A DNA stretch of 35,474 nucleotides from Minisyncoccota bacterium (GTDB lineage: Bacteria; Patescibacteriota; Minisyncoccia; Moranbacterales; GCA-2747515), in contig JAHDCW010000003.1 in NCBI GenBank assembly GCA_020629675.1, forward strand, positions 19,924 to 55,397. Direction: 5' to 3'. The notes beneath the pieces were generated by a model, which worked only from the letters and a program-made list of their open reading frames with translations, had not been told where the DNA came from and made no database searches. The position numbers and the translations under genes are program-made. Positions 8,062 to 15,677 of the stretch are shown piece by piece (position 1 is the first letter of the stretch; every line of letters starts with the position of its first letter).

Positions 8062-8220
8062 TTAATTTTCGAGGTAGTGAGCGAGTGCGTCGAGATCGCG
8101 GCCTTCAAGTAATTCTATGATATAGTCATCTTTGCGCGCTCTGTCGAGCACATCTGGGATAAAGGGGAAAAGCTCTACGAGCTCCTCTTCCATTTCTTCG
8201 GTGAGTACATGTTCCTCCAT
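8062..8220 (-). CDS. Small acidic hypothetical protein (52 aa)
   Basis: The minus strand encodes 52 residues beginning MEEHVLTEEMEEEL and ending ALAHYLEN. It is strongly acidic and predicted helical, without cysteines or a membrane segment. I do not recognise the family. The stop lies 2 bases from the symmetric hairpin at 8036-8060, the position expected for a convergent gene end, and the reading frame fills a gap that otherwise lacks a gene. No clear Shine-Dalgarno sequence precedes the ATG. The start region faces the divergent promoter of the nucleotidyltransferase operon. Confidence 0.6.
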   Translation of the reverse strand: MEEHVLTEEMEEELVELFPFIPDVLDRARKDDYIIELLEGRDLDALAHYLEN

Positions 8221-8236
8221 ACGGTAAAAATGTATT

Positions 8237-8265
8237 TTGACTTAAATATAACGGTATCATATCAT
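8237..8265 (+). promoter_or_regulatory. Promoter of the nucleotidyltransferase-yvcK operon
   Basis: TTGACT at 8237-8242 and TATCAT at 8260-8265 have a 17-base spacer. The leader is about 50 bases, with AGGTG at 8310-8314 before ATG 8321. Confidence 0.7.
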
Positions 8266-8320
8266 AGAGAAATCAAGATTGTGAATACGATAGGGGTAAA
8301 ATTATCCACAGGTGTAACAG

Positions 8321-9031
8321 ATGAATGACAAAGAAATGAAATGTATCATTATGGCAGCAGGGCGAGGAACGCGGATGGGGTCGCTTTGTGATGACTGTCC
8401 TAAGCCGATGTTACCTCTTTTGGGTGTGCCAAAATTAGAGCATACTTTTGCTGTGTTACCAGGGGTGGTTTCCGAAGTGATTTTTATTGTGGGGTATCTA
8501 CAGGATCAAATCAGAGACCATTTCGGGGGTGAGTATAGTAGTCTTCCTATTACATATATCGCACAGGAATGCTTGGATGGTACTGGTGGTGCAGTTGCTC
8601 TCGCTAAAGATCTTGTAGGTGAAGAGCGTTTTCTCGTACTCAATGGGGATGATATTTACAAAAAGTCTGATCTCGAAGAGATGGTGCGTTATCCTTTTGC
8701 TGTACTTGGTCAAGAAACAGATGATGTGTCCCGCAGCGCAGCGCTCGTTTTTGATGCGGAAGGGGTTCTGGAGAAAATTGAAGAAGTGCCACATAAGCGT
8801 ACAGGTTCTGGTATTGTTAATACAGGAACCTACGTCCTCTCACCGCCGTATTTTGACTATCCACCTATTCCCAAGGCGCCAGGTAGCGATGAGTACGGTT
8901 TGCCGCAGACATTGATGTCAGTCCCCGATATCGACATTAAAGTTATATCGACGACATCTTGGTATCCTGTTGGGACGCCAGAGGAACTGGTGGAAGCGGA
9001 GCGTGTAATGAAATCGACTCTCGAAATTTAA
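8321..9031 (+). CDS. Sugar-phosphate nucleotidyltransferase
   Basis: This 236-residue protein has the NTP-transferase (GT-A-like) fold. The N-terminal MKCIIMAAGRGTRM is the nucleotide-binding loop, CPKPMLPLLGVPKLEHTF holds the conserved KP(M/L) lysine, and FLVLNGDDI holds the metal-binding aspartate region. GTGGAVALAK replaces the common GTAGAI. Such enzymes join a sugar 1-phosphate to an NTP to give an NDP-sugar. It lacks the left-handed beta-helix of GlmU, so it is a stand-alone transferase. The sugar is not predictable. It heads an operon with yvcK, whose homologues bind UDP-sugars, so a role near wall-precursor or surface-sugar metabolism is reasonable inference. Confidence 0.88.
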   Translation: MNDKEMKCIIMAAGRGTRMGSLCDDCPKPMLPLLGVPKLEHTFAVLPGVVSEVIFIVGYLQDQIRDHFGGEYSSLPITYIAQECLDGTGGAVALAKDLVGEERFLVLNGDDIYKKSDLEEMVRYPFAVLGQETDDVSRSAALVFDAEGVLEKIEEVPHKRTGSGIVNTGTYVLSPPYFDYPPIPKAPGSDEYGLPQTLMSVPDIDIKVISTTSWYPVGTPEELVEAERVMKSTLEI

Positions 9032-9040
9032 AAGAAGATT

Positions 9041-10075
9041 ATGAAAGAGCAGGAGCAAGTTAAGATTGTGACGATTGGTGGTGGTACGGGTCAATCACCG
9101 CTACTACAAGGACTCAAGCAGCATCCCTATGATATTACTGCAATTGTGACAATGGCGGATGATGGAGGGTCTACAGGTGTGCTCCGTGATGAGTTGGGTG
9201 TGTTGCCGCCAGGTGATGCTCAGAAATGTTTGGTGGCGCTGAGTGAATCTAGTGCGGAGATGCGCTCACTGATGGGTTATAGGTTTGAAGAGGGTCGCCT
9301 CGAGGGTCACAGTGTAGGCAATCTCTTTTTGAGTGCACTTGAAAAAGTGCATGGAAGTTTTTCCTCCGGTATAGCTCACGCAACAGACATTCTCAATGTC
9401 CGTGGTCGTGTTTTACCATCAAGTGAGGGAGATATGCGCCTTCAGATTACACTTAAAGATGGAACAGTTCTAAATGGTGAAAAACATCTCGATGACAATA
9501 AAAAAATGCGTAGCATTGGTATCGCTGAAGTGACGCTTGAAAAATCGGTGCGTGCCCATAAGGAGTCAGTAAAGGCGGTCGAAGAAGCTGATTATGTAAT
9601 TATTGGTCCTGGAGATATGTACGGTAGTCTGTTACCTAATTTGCTCGTACGAGGCATAGCGCAAGCAGTTAAAAAATCTCAAGCAACGGTCATCTTTATT
9701 GCGCCGCTGACAAATAAAAAAGGTCATTCTGAGAAGTATGTCGTAGATGATTATATTCGCACTTTTGAGAATTATATCGGGAAAGGTCGCATTAATTATG
9801 CTGTTGTTAACACTCAAAAACCAGCGAAGGCTGCACTTGCACTTTATGAAAAAATGGAGGGTGATGGCTCATTTGTAACCCTGGGGGATATAGATCGGGA
9901 TGTGCAATACCGCACATTGACGGGTGACTTTTTGAGTCGTAAAAAAGTGCAAAAGGTAAAGGGGGATAAAATTGCAGCAAAACGAGCCTTTATTCGCCAT
10001 GATGCAGAGAGGCTGGCGGGGGCGGTGGCGTATCTCATAGAATACAAAGGACAAGATCCATTTGATATACGATAA
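9041..10075 (+). CDS. yvcK: YvcK/CofD-like protein (gluconeogenesis factor family)
   Basis: The 344-residue protein starts VKIVTIGGGTGQSPLLQGL and continues with MADDGGSTGVLRDELGVLPPGDAQKCLVAL, both hallmarks of the YvcK (UPF0052) branch of the CofD-like fold. YDDYI-type and IGPGDMYGSLLPNLLV segments complete the core. In Bacillus, YvcK is needed for growth on gluconeogenic carbon and normal wall synthesis and binds UDP-GlcNAc; that is known of the family, not shown here. AAGAAG at about 9031-9036 precedes ATG 9041. The upstream nucleotidyltransferase stop is 9 bases away and the HAD gene starts one base after its stop, so they are one transcript. Confidence 0.92.
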   Translation: MKEQEQVKIVTIGGGTGQSPLLQGLKQHPYDITAIVTMADDGGSTGVLRDELGVLPPGDAQKCLVALSESSAEMRSLMGYRFEEGRLEGHSVGNLFLSALEKVHGSFSSGIAHATDILNVRGRVLPSSEGDMRLQITLKDGTVLNGEKHLDDNKKMRSIGIAEVTLEKSVRAHKESVKAVEEADYVIIGPGDMYGSLLPNLLVRGIAQAVKKSQATVIFIAPLTNKKGHSEKYVVDDYIRTFENYIGKGRINYAVVNTQKPAKAALALYEKMEGDGSFVTLGDIDRDVQYRTLTGDFLSRKKVQKVKGDKIAAKRAFIRHDAERLAGAVAYLIEYKGQDPFDIR

Positions 10076-10076
10076 T

Positions 10077-10721
10077 ATGACAACCAAAATATTCTTTGAT
10101 TTTGATGACGTGCTCTTTAATACGCAGAAATTCAAAGAAGATTTGGTGGATTGTTTTGATTCTCTGGGTGTTAAGCGTATCGTGCATGATGAGACATATC
10201 AACAAGCTCGTGCACGCGCCGGAGTTTTTAATTATCAGTTTGATCTCCACCTTTCATTATTGGAAGAACGTGGTTACAACGTGGGACAAGTACGAAGATC
10301 TGTAATGGATTTTTTAGCTTTGTCGCATCTTTATGTGTTTGATGATGTTGTGAAATGTTTTGCAGATTTAAAATCTCAAGGTTATGAGATTTACATCGTT
10401 TCTTTTGGTACGTTGGGGTGGCAGGATATAAAGATTGCGCACAGCGGAATAAGCGAGTGTGTGCAGGAGGTTGTAACTGGCGAGATTGATAAAGGAATAG
10501 AAATTGCTACACGCTCTACTGATAAGGACATTGTTTGGTTTGTTGACGATCGCGTGGATTATTTGGAGCAGGTAAAGTGTCATGTACCAGCAGTGCGTGC
10601 TCTACTTATGAAGCGTCCAGAAGGTCGGTTTGATGATATGTCTCGCGATTATTGTGAGGTCTCAAGTATTAATGAGGTTTCGGGTATTATCGGACGTGCA
10701 ATCAAAGAAATCAGTCAGTAA
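10077..10721 (+). CDS. HAD-superfamily hydrolase
   Basis: The 214-residue protein begins with HAD motif I, FFDFDDVLFNT, in which Asp8 would be the nucleophile and Asp10 the acid/base. The cap follows (about residues 20-95). Motif II is probably the serine of YIVSFGTLG, a lysine-bearing segment follows (TGEIDKGIE), and motif IV is WFVDDRVDYL. HAD enzymes of this size are mostly phosphatases; the substrate is not evident. ATG 10077 was preferred over TTG 10062, which overlaps yvcK. The junction TAATATG is identical to the one between leuS and the MazG-like gene. It ends the operon that starts at 8321. Confidence 0.85.
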   Translation: MTTKIFFDFDDVLFNTQKFKEDLVDCFDSLGVKRIVHDETYQQARARAGVFNYQFDLHLSLLEERGYNVGQVRRSVMDFLALSHLYVFDDVVKCFADLKSQGYEIYIVSFGTLGWQDIKIAHSGISECVQEVVTGEIDKGIEIATRSTDKDIVWFVDDRVDYLEQVKCHVPAVRALLMKRPEGRFDDMSRDYCEVSSINEVSGIIGRAIKEISQ

Positions 10722-10795
10722 AAGATGCAAAGCTGACGAACTGGTGAGAGCTAATGTTTCTTTGAATACTAGAGAGAGGGTAATTTTTTTAAATC

Positions 10796-10824
10796 TCGCC
10801 AAATCCGTCACAGTAGGGTAGAAT
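10796..10824 (+). promoter_or_regulatory. Candidate folD promoter
   Basis: TCGCCA at 10796-10801 and TAGAAT at 10819-10824 are 17 bases apart. The leader to ATG 10850 is about 19 bases and has no Shine-Dalgarno sequence. Confidence 0.5.
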
Positions 10825-10849
10825 ATTCTATTATTGTTAAAACTATATT

Positions 10850-11683
10850 ATGAATGCACAACTTTTAAATGGCGCGGAGTTAGCGATTGAGCAGCAGGAG
10901 GCGCTCAAGGCGCGATTGGTGGAAATAGACCAAGTTCCATCATTTGCAGCTGTGTTGGTGGGTGATGATCCAGCATCGCATCTCTACGTCTCACTTAAAG
11001 AAAAAGCTGCTAAGAAGGTGGGGATTGATTTTCATAAATACCTTTTTCCAGTAGATATTTCTCAAGAGGATCTCGTGGGGGGTATCTCATTTCTACGAGA
11101 AGATGATGATGTTGACGGGATTGTGATTCAGATGCCGCTGCCTCCACATCTAGATCCTGATGTGTTGATAGATGAAATGGGAGCAGAAAAGGATGTTGAT
11201 GGGTTTCATCCAGATAATATCAACCTCTTTAATGAGGGCGCATCAGATGCTTTGTGGCCCGTTTTCCCTAAAGCTATGATTGATCTGGCGCTTAGTAGTG
11301 ATGTGGTTCTATCCGGAAAAAGGGCTGTCATCATCGGGAAGTCAGATCTTTTTCTAGAAGCAATGCAATCTGCATGTAATCGCGTAGGCCTCAGTGTGAC
11401 GATGATCACAGGAGAGCAGGTCGATGCGGAGGTGGGTATGATTCGTGAGGCTGATGTTGTATTTAGTGCGTGCGGCATTCCTGGACTGATTAAGGGTGGT
11501 CACATAAAAGAAGGTGCAATCATTGTGGATGGAGGGATCTCAAAAGTTGATGGAAAGACAGTGGGTGATGTTGATTCCGCTTCTGCTGTTAAAAAGGCAG
11601 GTTTTATTTCGCCTGTACCTGGGGGTGTAGGGCCTGTGACAGTTGTAAATCTTCTCGAAAACGTTATAAGAAAACGCTCTTAA
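10850..11683 (+). CDS. folD: FolD bifunctional methylene-THF dehydrogenase/cyclohydrolase, divergent
   Basis: FolD interconverts methylene-, methenyl- and formyl-tetrahydrofolate for purine and formyl-Met synthesis. The 277-residue protein keeps the N-terminal catalytic features: YVSLKEKAAKKVGI with the active lysine at about 50, DGIVIQMPLPPHLD, and KDVDGFHPDN. It also keeps the C-terminal PVPGGVGPVTVVNLLENV. The NADP-binding part is unusual: the family GRS.iVG.P loop reads GKSDLFLEA (about 163-171), and the usual PCTP.G is PVFPKA. The folate/cyclohydrolase site therefore looks intact, while cofactor binding may differ or be lost. The gene is monocistronic; a weak hairpin (AAGCCG/CGGCTT, 11689-11710) follows. 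Confidence 0.9.
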   Translation: MNAQLLNGAELAIEQQEALKARLVEIDQVPSFAAVLVGDDPASHLYVSLKEKAAKKVGIDFHKYLFPVDISQEDLVGGISFLREDDDVDGIVIQMPLPPHLDPDVLIDEMGAEKDVDGFHPDNINLFNEGASDALWPVFPKAMIDLALSSDVVLSGKRAVIIGKSDLFLEAMQSACNRVGLSVTMITGEQVDAEVGMIREADVVFSACGIPGLIKGGHIKEGAIIVDGGISKVDGKTVGDVDSASAVKKAGFISPVPGGVGPVTVVNLLENVIRKRS

Positions 11684-11803
11684 TGACAAAGCCGCTCTTG
11701 TGGACGGCTTAGTTGTGTTGCCATTTTTTAGGGTAGTATTTTTTTAAGGTCGTTCAAGAAAATTTCTCCAGATAAAAATGCTCCTAAAGAATTGATATTA
11801 GTG

Positions 11804-11887
11804 TGCCTCGGGAGAGACTCGAACTCTCACTGTATTGCTACAATTGGATTTTGAGTCCAACGCGTCTACCAGTTCCGCCACCGAGGC
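11804..11887 (-). tRNA. tRNA-Leu (anticodon CAA)
   Basis: On the minus strand an 84-base class II tRNA folds fully. The acceptor is GCCTCGG/CCGAGGC with discriminator A. The D arm contains GGCGGAACTGGTAGACGC, and the anticodon stem TTGGA/TCCAA closes loop CTCAAAA, giving anticodon CAA for UUG. The long variable arm around TGTAGCAATACA and T arm with GTTCGAG support leucine identity. The next three bases are CAC, so CCA is not encoded and must be added enzymatically. A TTGACA promoter lies just upstream. Confidence 0.95.
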
Positions 11888-11904
11888 TTAAATGCAATAG
11901 ATCC

Positions 11905-11933
11905 AGGATATAATGATGCGGCTTCGTTGTCAA
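11905..11933 (-). promoter_or_regulatory. Promoter of tRNA-Leu
   Basis: On the minus strand a perfect TTGACA (11933-11928) and TATCCT (11910-11905) are 17 bases apart, ending 17 bases before the tRNA 5' end. Confidence 0.72.
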
Positions 11934-11970
11934 TCATGATATACTGACTATACGTAACCAATAGGCAATC

Positions 11971-11979
11971 TGATATAAT
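11971..11979 (+). promoter_or_regulatory. Extended -10 promoter giving a leaderless transcript
   Basis: TGATATAAT is a consensus extended -10 element with a perfect TATAAT. Only 6 bases separate it from ATG 11986, so transcription should begin at or next to the start codon. Confidence 0.65.
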
Positions 11980-11985
11980 AATTTT

Positions 11986-12144
11986 ATGGAAAAATACTTT
12001 ACTCCACAGGTAGAAGTTGAAAAAAGTGATCTTGAGCTTGGTAAGTGTAGTAATTGTGGTACTGAAGTGATATTAGATGAAGCGGAGGGTGAGTGTTATA
12101 GCTGCAGAGAAAACATAGATCAAGGGATGGATGAGGAGGAGTAG
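11986..12144 (+). CDS. Zinc-ribbon microprotein (52 aa)
   Basis: The 52-residue product begins MEKYFTPQVEVEKSD and holds two CxxC pairs, KCSNCG at about residues 20-25 and CYSC at 37-40, separated by 12 residues, followed by an acidic tail. This is the layout of a single zinc ribbon that binds one Zn2+. Such small proteins often bind nucleic acid or another protein; no specific family is recognised. A consensus extended -10 lies directly in front of ATG 11986, suggesting a leaderless mRNA. The parA gene starts 66 bases downstream with no terminator between, so it may share the parAB transcript. Confidence 0.68.
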   Translation: MEKYFTPQVEVEKSDLELGKCSNCGTEVILDEAEGECYSCRENIDQGMDEEE

Positions 12145-12210
12145 TAGTAGTTATCTCTTTGGGTTAAGTGGAATTAAATTAAGTTTGTACACAAAAAAGT
12201 GATGTAAATT

Positions 12211-12972
12211 ATGTCAAAAATTATTTCATTTATAAATCAAAAAGGCGGTGTCGGCAAAACAACAAGCGCTGTAAATACAGCGACATATTTAGCATCGTTG
12301 GGAAAATTTGTCCTCTTGGTAGATTTAGATCCGCAAGGTAACGCGACATCCGGACTAGGGATTACATCAGAAAATATCCAAAGTTCTCTTTATGAGGCGA
12401 TGATTGATTATAGTGATGTGCGTCGCTCGATTATGCGTACGGACATGGAAGGTCTCAGTATCATCCCTGCAACTGGCGACCTCGCAGGTGCAAATGTGGA
12501 GCTTGTTGGAGAGGAGAATCGTGAGTATCGTCTTTACAATGTTTTACGACAGATCCGCACAGAATATGACTATATCATCATAGATTCACCGCCGAGTTTG
12601 GGATTACTGACTGTAAACGGTCTTGTTGCGAGTGATGCGGTTATTATCCCGGTACAGGCGGAGTACTACGCACTAGAAGGACTGGGTCAGCTTTTGGAGA
12701 CGATCGATTTGGTGCGGCAATCACTACAGCCGCAATTAGCCATCATGGGTGCAGTAATTACCATGTACGACAAGCGCAACCGCCTCGCACGGCAGGTGCT
12801 CAAAGAAATGCGTGAGCACTTCCCGGGTTACGTCTTTAAGGCTGTGATACCGCGCAGTGTGCGTGTCGCTGAAGCGCCGAGTTTTGGGCAGTCAATTGCG
12901 ACATTTGCATCTATGAATCCAGGCGCTAAAGCATACAAGGCGCTGGCAGCAGAAATCATCTCACACGGTTAA
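12211..12972 (+). CDS. parA: Chromosome partitioning ATPase ParA/Soj
   Basis: ParA is a deviant Walker ATPase that forms an ATP-dependent gradient on DNA and moves ParB-bound origins apart. The 253-residue protein opens with the deviant Walker A FINQKGGVGKTTSAVN (both lysines, residues 11 and 16), then VDLDPQGNATSGLGI and the Walker B-like IIIDSPPSLGLLT. PVQAEYYALEGLGQL and the C-terminal IPRSVRVAEAPSFGQ are typical of chromosomal Soj/ParA proteins. It lacks an N-terminal DNA-binding domain, as expected for type Ib/chromosomal forms. parB follows after 11 bases. No convincing Shine-Dalgarno or promoter is seen in the 66 bases upstream. Confidence 0.96.
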   Translation: MSKIISFINQKGGVGKTTSAVNTATYLASLGKFVLLVDLDPQGNATSGLGITSENIQSSLYEAMIDYSDVRRSIMRTDMEGLSIIPATGDLAGANVELVGEENREYRLYNVLRQIRTEYDYIIIDSPPSLGLLTVNGLVASDAVIIPVQAEYYALEGLGQLLETIDLVRQSLQPQLAIMGAVITMYDKRNRLARQVLKEMREHFPGYVFKAVIPRSVRVAEAPSFGQSIATFASMNPGAKAYKALAAEIISHG

Positions 12973-12983
12973 AAATACAAAAT

Positions 12984-14027
12984 ATGGCACAAAAGAATGG
13001 ACTCGGGCGCGGCCTCTCATCGCTTATTCCTCAAAAACCAACAGAAGAAGCTAAAAAAGATCCGAACTTTGTAGGAGTGAAGGATGCGTGGGGTGCTGCG
13101 CCGAAAAAAGAAAAAGACAAAGCAGACGACGTTGCAAAGGCACAGGTGAAGCAGCCAGTTGCTAAACCTCAAGCTCAAGAAGTGATGAAAGCTGGGGTTG
13201 GTCGCAAAGAATTGGCAGTGCGAGGTGTGCCTGTGGGTAAAGTGGTCCAAAATACGCAACAGCCGCGATATTATTTTGATGACGAGAAACTGCAGGAGCT
13301 GTCAGCCTCTATTAAGGAGCATGGAATTTTGCAACCGCTGGTAGTTGTGCGCAGCGGTGATGGCTACGAGCTTATCTCAGGAGAGCGCCGCTTACGTGCA
13401 GCTAAAAAGGCTGGTCTTACCAAAGTGCCTGTAATTGTGCGCGGTAAGATGACAGAGCAAAAAAAGCTTGAGCTTGCAATTATCGAGAATGTGCAACGAC
13501 ATGACCTCAATGTAATCGAGGAGGGGAAATCATATAAAAAACTAGCGGATGAGTTTGGTTTATCGCAAGAGGAGATTGCAAAGCGCACTGGTAAAAGCCG
13601 ACCGCTAGTTGCTAATCGCATGCGCCTTGCGGGATTGCCGATTGTAGTGCAAAAAGCTCTCATCACAGCCAAGATTACCGAAGGTCATGCAAAAGCGATC
13701 TTGTCATTTGATAACAAAGAAAAGCAGCGGGCTCTTTTTGATGAGATCCTCTCAAAAAAATTGACGGTACGTGAAGCAGAAAGGCGTGTGCAAGAAATTC
13801 GCGGAGGAGAGGGAGAGACGCTTAATGCTGATGGTACTCTTGTGAAAAGTCATGTGCGGGCGAGTATGAAAATCACACCAGAAGACAAGCGGCTTTCTGA
13901 CCAGCTCTCGACGCACTTTGGTACTAAGGCAGAAGTAAAAACCAAGGGGGAGGGTGGTATGTTGACATTGCATTATTTCTCAGATGAAGAAAAGAGTGCT
14001 CTACTTGAAAGGTTGGACTGTAAGTGA
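12984..14027 (+). CDS. parB: Chromosome partitioning protein ParB/Spo0J
   Basis: ParB is a CTP-dependent DNA clamp that loads at parS sites. The 347-residue protein starts with NGLGRGLSSLIP, the ParA-stimulating N-terminus, followed by a long lysine and alanine rich linker (about 20-75). The ParB/Srx core has NTQQPRYYFDDEKLQELSASIKEHGILQPLVV and the CTP-binding ISGERRLRAAKKAG. A helix-turn-helix follows (LSQEEIAKRTGKSRPLVANRMRLAGLP), then GHAKAILS and a C-terminal dimerisation segment. The linker is longer than in Bacillus Spo0J. No consensus parS (TGTTTCACGTGAAACA-like) was seen in the window by eye. Confidence 0.96.
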   Translation: MAQKNGLGRGLSSLIPQKPTEEAKKDPNFVGVKDAWGAAPKKEKDKADDVAKAQVKQPVAKPQAQEVMKAGVGRKELAVRGVPVGKVVQNTQQPRYYFDDEKLQELSASIKEHGILQPLVVVRSGDGYELISGERRLRAAKKAGLTKVPVIVRGKMTEQKKLELAIIENVQRHDLNVIEEGKSYKKLADEFGLSQEEIAKRTGKSRPLVANRMRLAGLPIVVQKALITAKITEGHAKAILSFDNKEKQRALFDEILSKKLTVREAERRVQEIRGGEGETLNADGTLVKSHVRASMKITPEDKRLSDQLSTHFGTKAEVKTKGEGGMLTLHYFSDEEKSALLERLDCK

Positions 14028-14101
14028 TTAACGCTGTCATCCCTACGCTAAGAAGATGATTATTGCACTAGAAATGATCGTTTTAAATGGTGTGATTCGA
14101 G

Positions 14102-14133
14102 AAAAAAGACCTGGTAAAACCAGGTCTTTTTTT
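14102..14133. terminator. Bidirectional terminator between parB and corA-like gene
   Basis: AAAAAAGACCTGG pairs perfectly with CCAGGTCTTTTTT around TAAAA. The convergent corA-like stop overlaps its edge at 14132. Confidence 0.93.
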
Positions 14134-15040
14134 AGAGCCATTTAATGAGTTTAAACATCACAATTGTTGAAAGAGAAATCATAACCATTACAGCGAGGTG
14201 GATGATGAATCCAAGAGGGTGATCTGAGAGTGGTGTTTTGACGTTGATACCTAGAACATTTGCGTAGAGGGTCATGGGTATGAAAATTGAAGAAAAGAGT
14301 GTAATAACACGCATCTTGTTATTAATCTTTTCACTGAGTAATGAGTTGTTTGTTTCCTCTAGCGAGCTGATCGTTTCCTTGGAACTTTCAAGCATGTTCC
14401 AGAGACGGATGTTAGTGCCGATCAAGTCTTGGTAATAAGGCTTGATATCTGGTGCAACCACATTGCCTGGTTGAGTAACGAGAGATTCCAAGATGGCACG
14501 TTGCGGCATGACTGTACGTCGGAAATTAAGGATGTCGCGCTTTACGATGCTTATTTCCCGCACCATCGCGCTTTCTTCACCGCTGAAGACACTTGCTTCT
14601 ATCTTGTCGATATTGCGTGTGATGTGATCAAGACGAGGAAAACATGAGTTGATCATCTCAGAAAGGATATTGTAGAGAAGGTGGGATGGCGTTTTATCCA
14701 TGTACATGCGTCTTTTTCCTTCTTTTTCTTGGAGCATGTCCATAAAGTTATCCATCTGAAAAATATCTTTACGGTGACCTGTGATAACATGTGTTGGTGT
14801 TAAAAGTATGTCAATTTCACCGGCATAAGTTGTGCGCTCCTTTGCGTCAAACAACGGGATGTGAATTGTCAAAAAGAGACAATTGCTATATTTGGTTGCA
14901 TGTGGTCGGTATGTAGGTGTAGAGAATTCCTCAATAGCAAGTGGATGGAGGTCAAAATTCTCTCTTAGGTACGCGATATCCTCGTCGCTTGGGTGCGGGA
15001 GGTCGACCCAGGTCATGTTTTTGTAGGTGACTTTTTTCAT
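14132..15040 (-). CDS. CorA-like divalent cation channel with GIN motif
   Basis: The 302-residue protein has CorA architecture: a large cytoplasmic domain with long helices, then two C-terminal membrane helices (about residues 246-270 and 277-300). CorA pentamers conduct Mg2+ or Co2+; the ZntB branch moves Zn2+. The signature YGMN loop at the end of TM1 reads VLGINVK here, so the middle Met is Ile, as in ZntB-type proteins. The usual acidic MPE loop after it is replaced by TPLSDHP, and the C-terminus ends FKLIKWL. Ion choice is therefore uncertain. ATG 15040 follows a TGGTACAAT box by 16 bases, leaving a very short leader without Shine-Dalgarno. Confidence 0.88.
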   Translation of the reverse strand: MKKVTYKNMTWVDLPHPSDEDIAYLRENFDLHPLAIEEFSTPTYRPHATKYSNCLFLTIHIPLFDAKERTTYAGEIDILLTPTHVITGHRKDIFQMDNFMDMLQEKEGKRRMYMDKTPSHLLYNILSEMINSCFPRLDHITRNIDKIEASVFSGEESAMVREISIVKRDILNFRRTVMPQRAILESLVTQPGNVVAPDIKPYYQDLIGTNIRLWNMLESSKETISSLEETNNSLLSEKINNKMRVITLFSSIFIPMTLYANVLGINVKTPLSDHPLGFIIHLAVMVMISLSTIVMFKLIKWL

Positions 15041-15056
15041 TTTTTGGTTTTTTATT

Positions 15057-15065
15057 ATTGTACCA
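15057..15065 (-). promoter_or_regulatory. Extended -10 of corA-like gene
   Basis: On the minus strand TGGTACAAT lies 16 bases before ATG 15040. No good -35 is visible, which fits extended -10 recognition. Confidence 0.55.
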
Positions 15066-15097
15066 TATTCTTTTTTTGGCTGGGTGCATAAAAACCG

Positions 15098-15106
15098 TGA
15101 TATGAT
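15098..15106 (+). promoter_or_regulatory. Extended -10 of the small membrane protein gene at 15126
   Basis: TGATATGAT is followed by ATG 15126 after 19 bases; a weak TTGGCT sits 19 bases upstream of the -10. It is divergent from the corA promoter with only about 33 bases between the boxes. Confidence 0.5.
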
Positions 15107-15125
15107 TTAATGATAGAAAAAAACA

Positions 15126-15671
15126 ATGCCTAAAAAAATTACCAAAAGCATCTTCGGTCTCCTCGTCTTTGCAATCGTGTTACTTTTGCAACATCAGTTT
15201 CATGACCATCCAAGTGTGGTTGCGCTTACAGAGCGAGGAGGATATCTCGGTGTAGCAGCTTTTACGTTTGTTAATAGCTTTAATTTTCTTGTGCCGATTG
15301 TTACGTCTACGCTTGTGCCTACATGGGCATCAGGAGGGCTCAACCCTATCGTGGTCGTGGGTATGATTGTTGTGATTATGACGGCAGTTGACATGTTTGG
15401 ATATGTCATTGGACGCTATGCACATCATAGTGTTAATCGGATTCGGCACGCTGCGATGTTTGAAAAAATTCGCCACCTCCGAGAACGTAGTCTTTTTTTG
15501 CCATATCTCATCCTAGGTTTTTGGGTGCTGTTGATGCCACTACCAAACGAAATAATCACGGGCATATTGGGAATTCTAGGTTGTAGGATCGCCCCGGTAT
15601 TTAGCGTTGTCTTTGTGGGTAATGTAGTTTTTCACTCTGTAGTTTCATATCTTGCATTTTCTGCTACATAA
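15126..15671 (+). CDS. Membrane protein, possibly DedA/VTT-like
   Basis: This 181-residue protein has about four hydrophobic segments: one at residues 8-21, one near GYLGVAAFTFVNSFNFLVPIV, one near VVVGMIVVIMTAVDMFGYVIGRYA, and two short ones at the end. The FGYVIGRYA step after an acidic residue recalls the 'G...GY.IGR..G' segment of small DedA/SNARE-associated (VTT) proteins, and LMPLPNEIITGILGILG resembles their second re-entrant loop (P.P.E...GLLA). This is tentative. Known DedA relatives act as lipid scramblases or flippases. Promoter is the extended -10 at 15098; no Shine-Dalgarno sequence precedes ATG 15126. Confidence 0.7.
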   Translation: MPKKITKSIFGLLVFAIVLLLQHQFHDHPSVVALTERGGYLGVAAFTFVNSFNFLVPIVTSTLVPTWASGGLNPIVVVGMIVVIMTAVDMFGYVIGRYAHHSVNRIRHAAMFEKIRHLRERSLFLPYLILGFWVLLMPLPNEIITGILGILGCRIAPVFSVVFVGNVVFHSVVSYLAFSAT

Positions 15672-15677
15672 GCAGTC

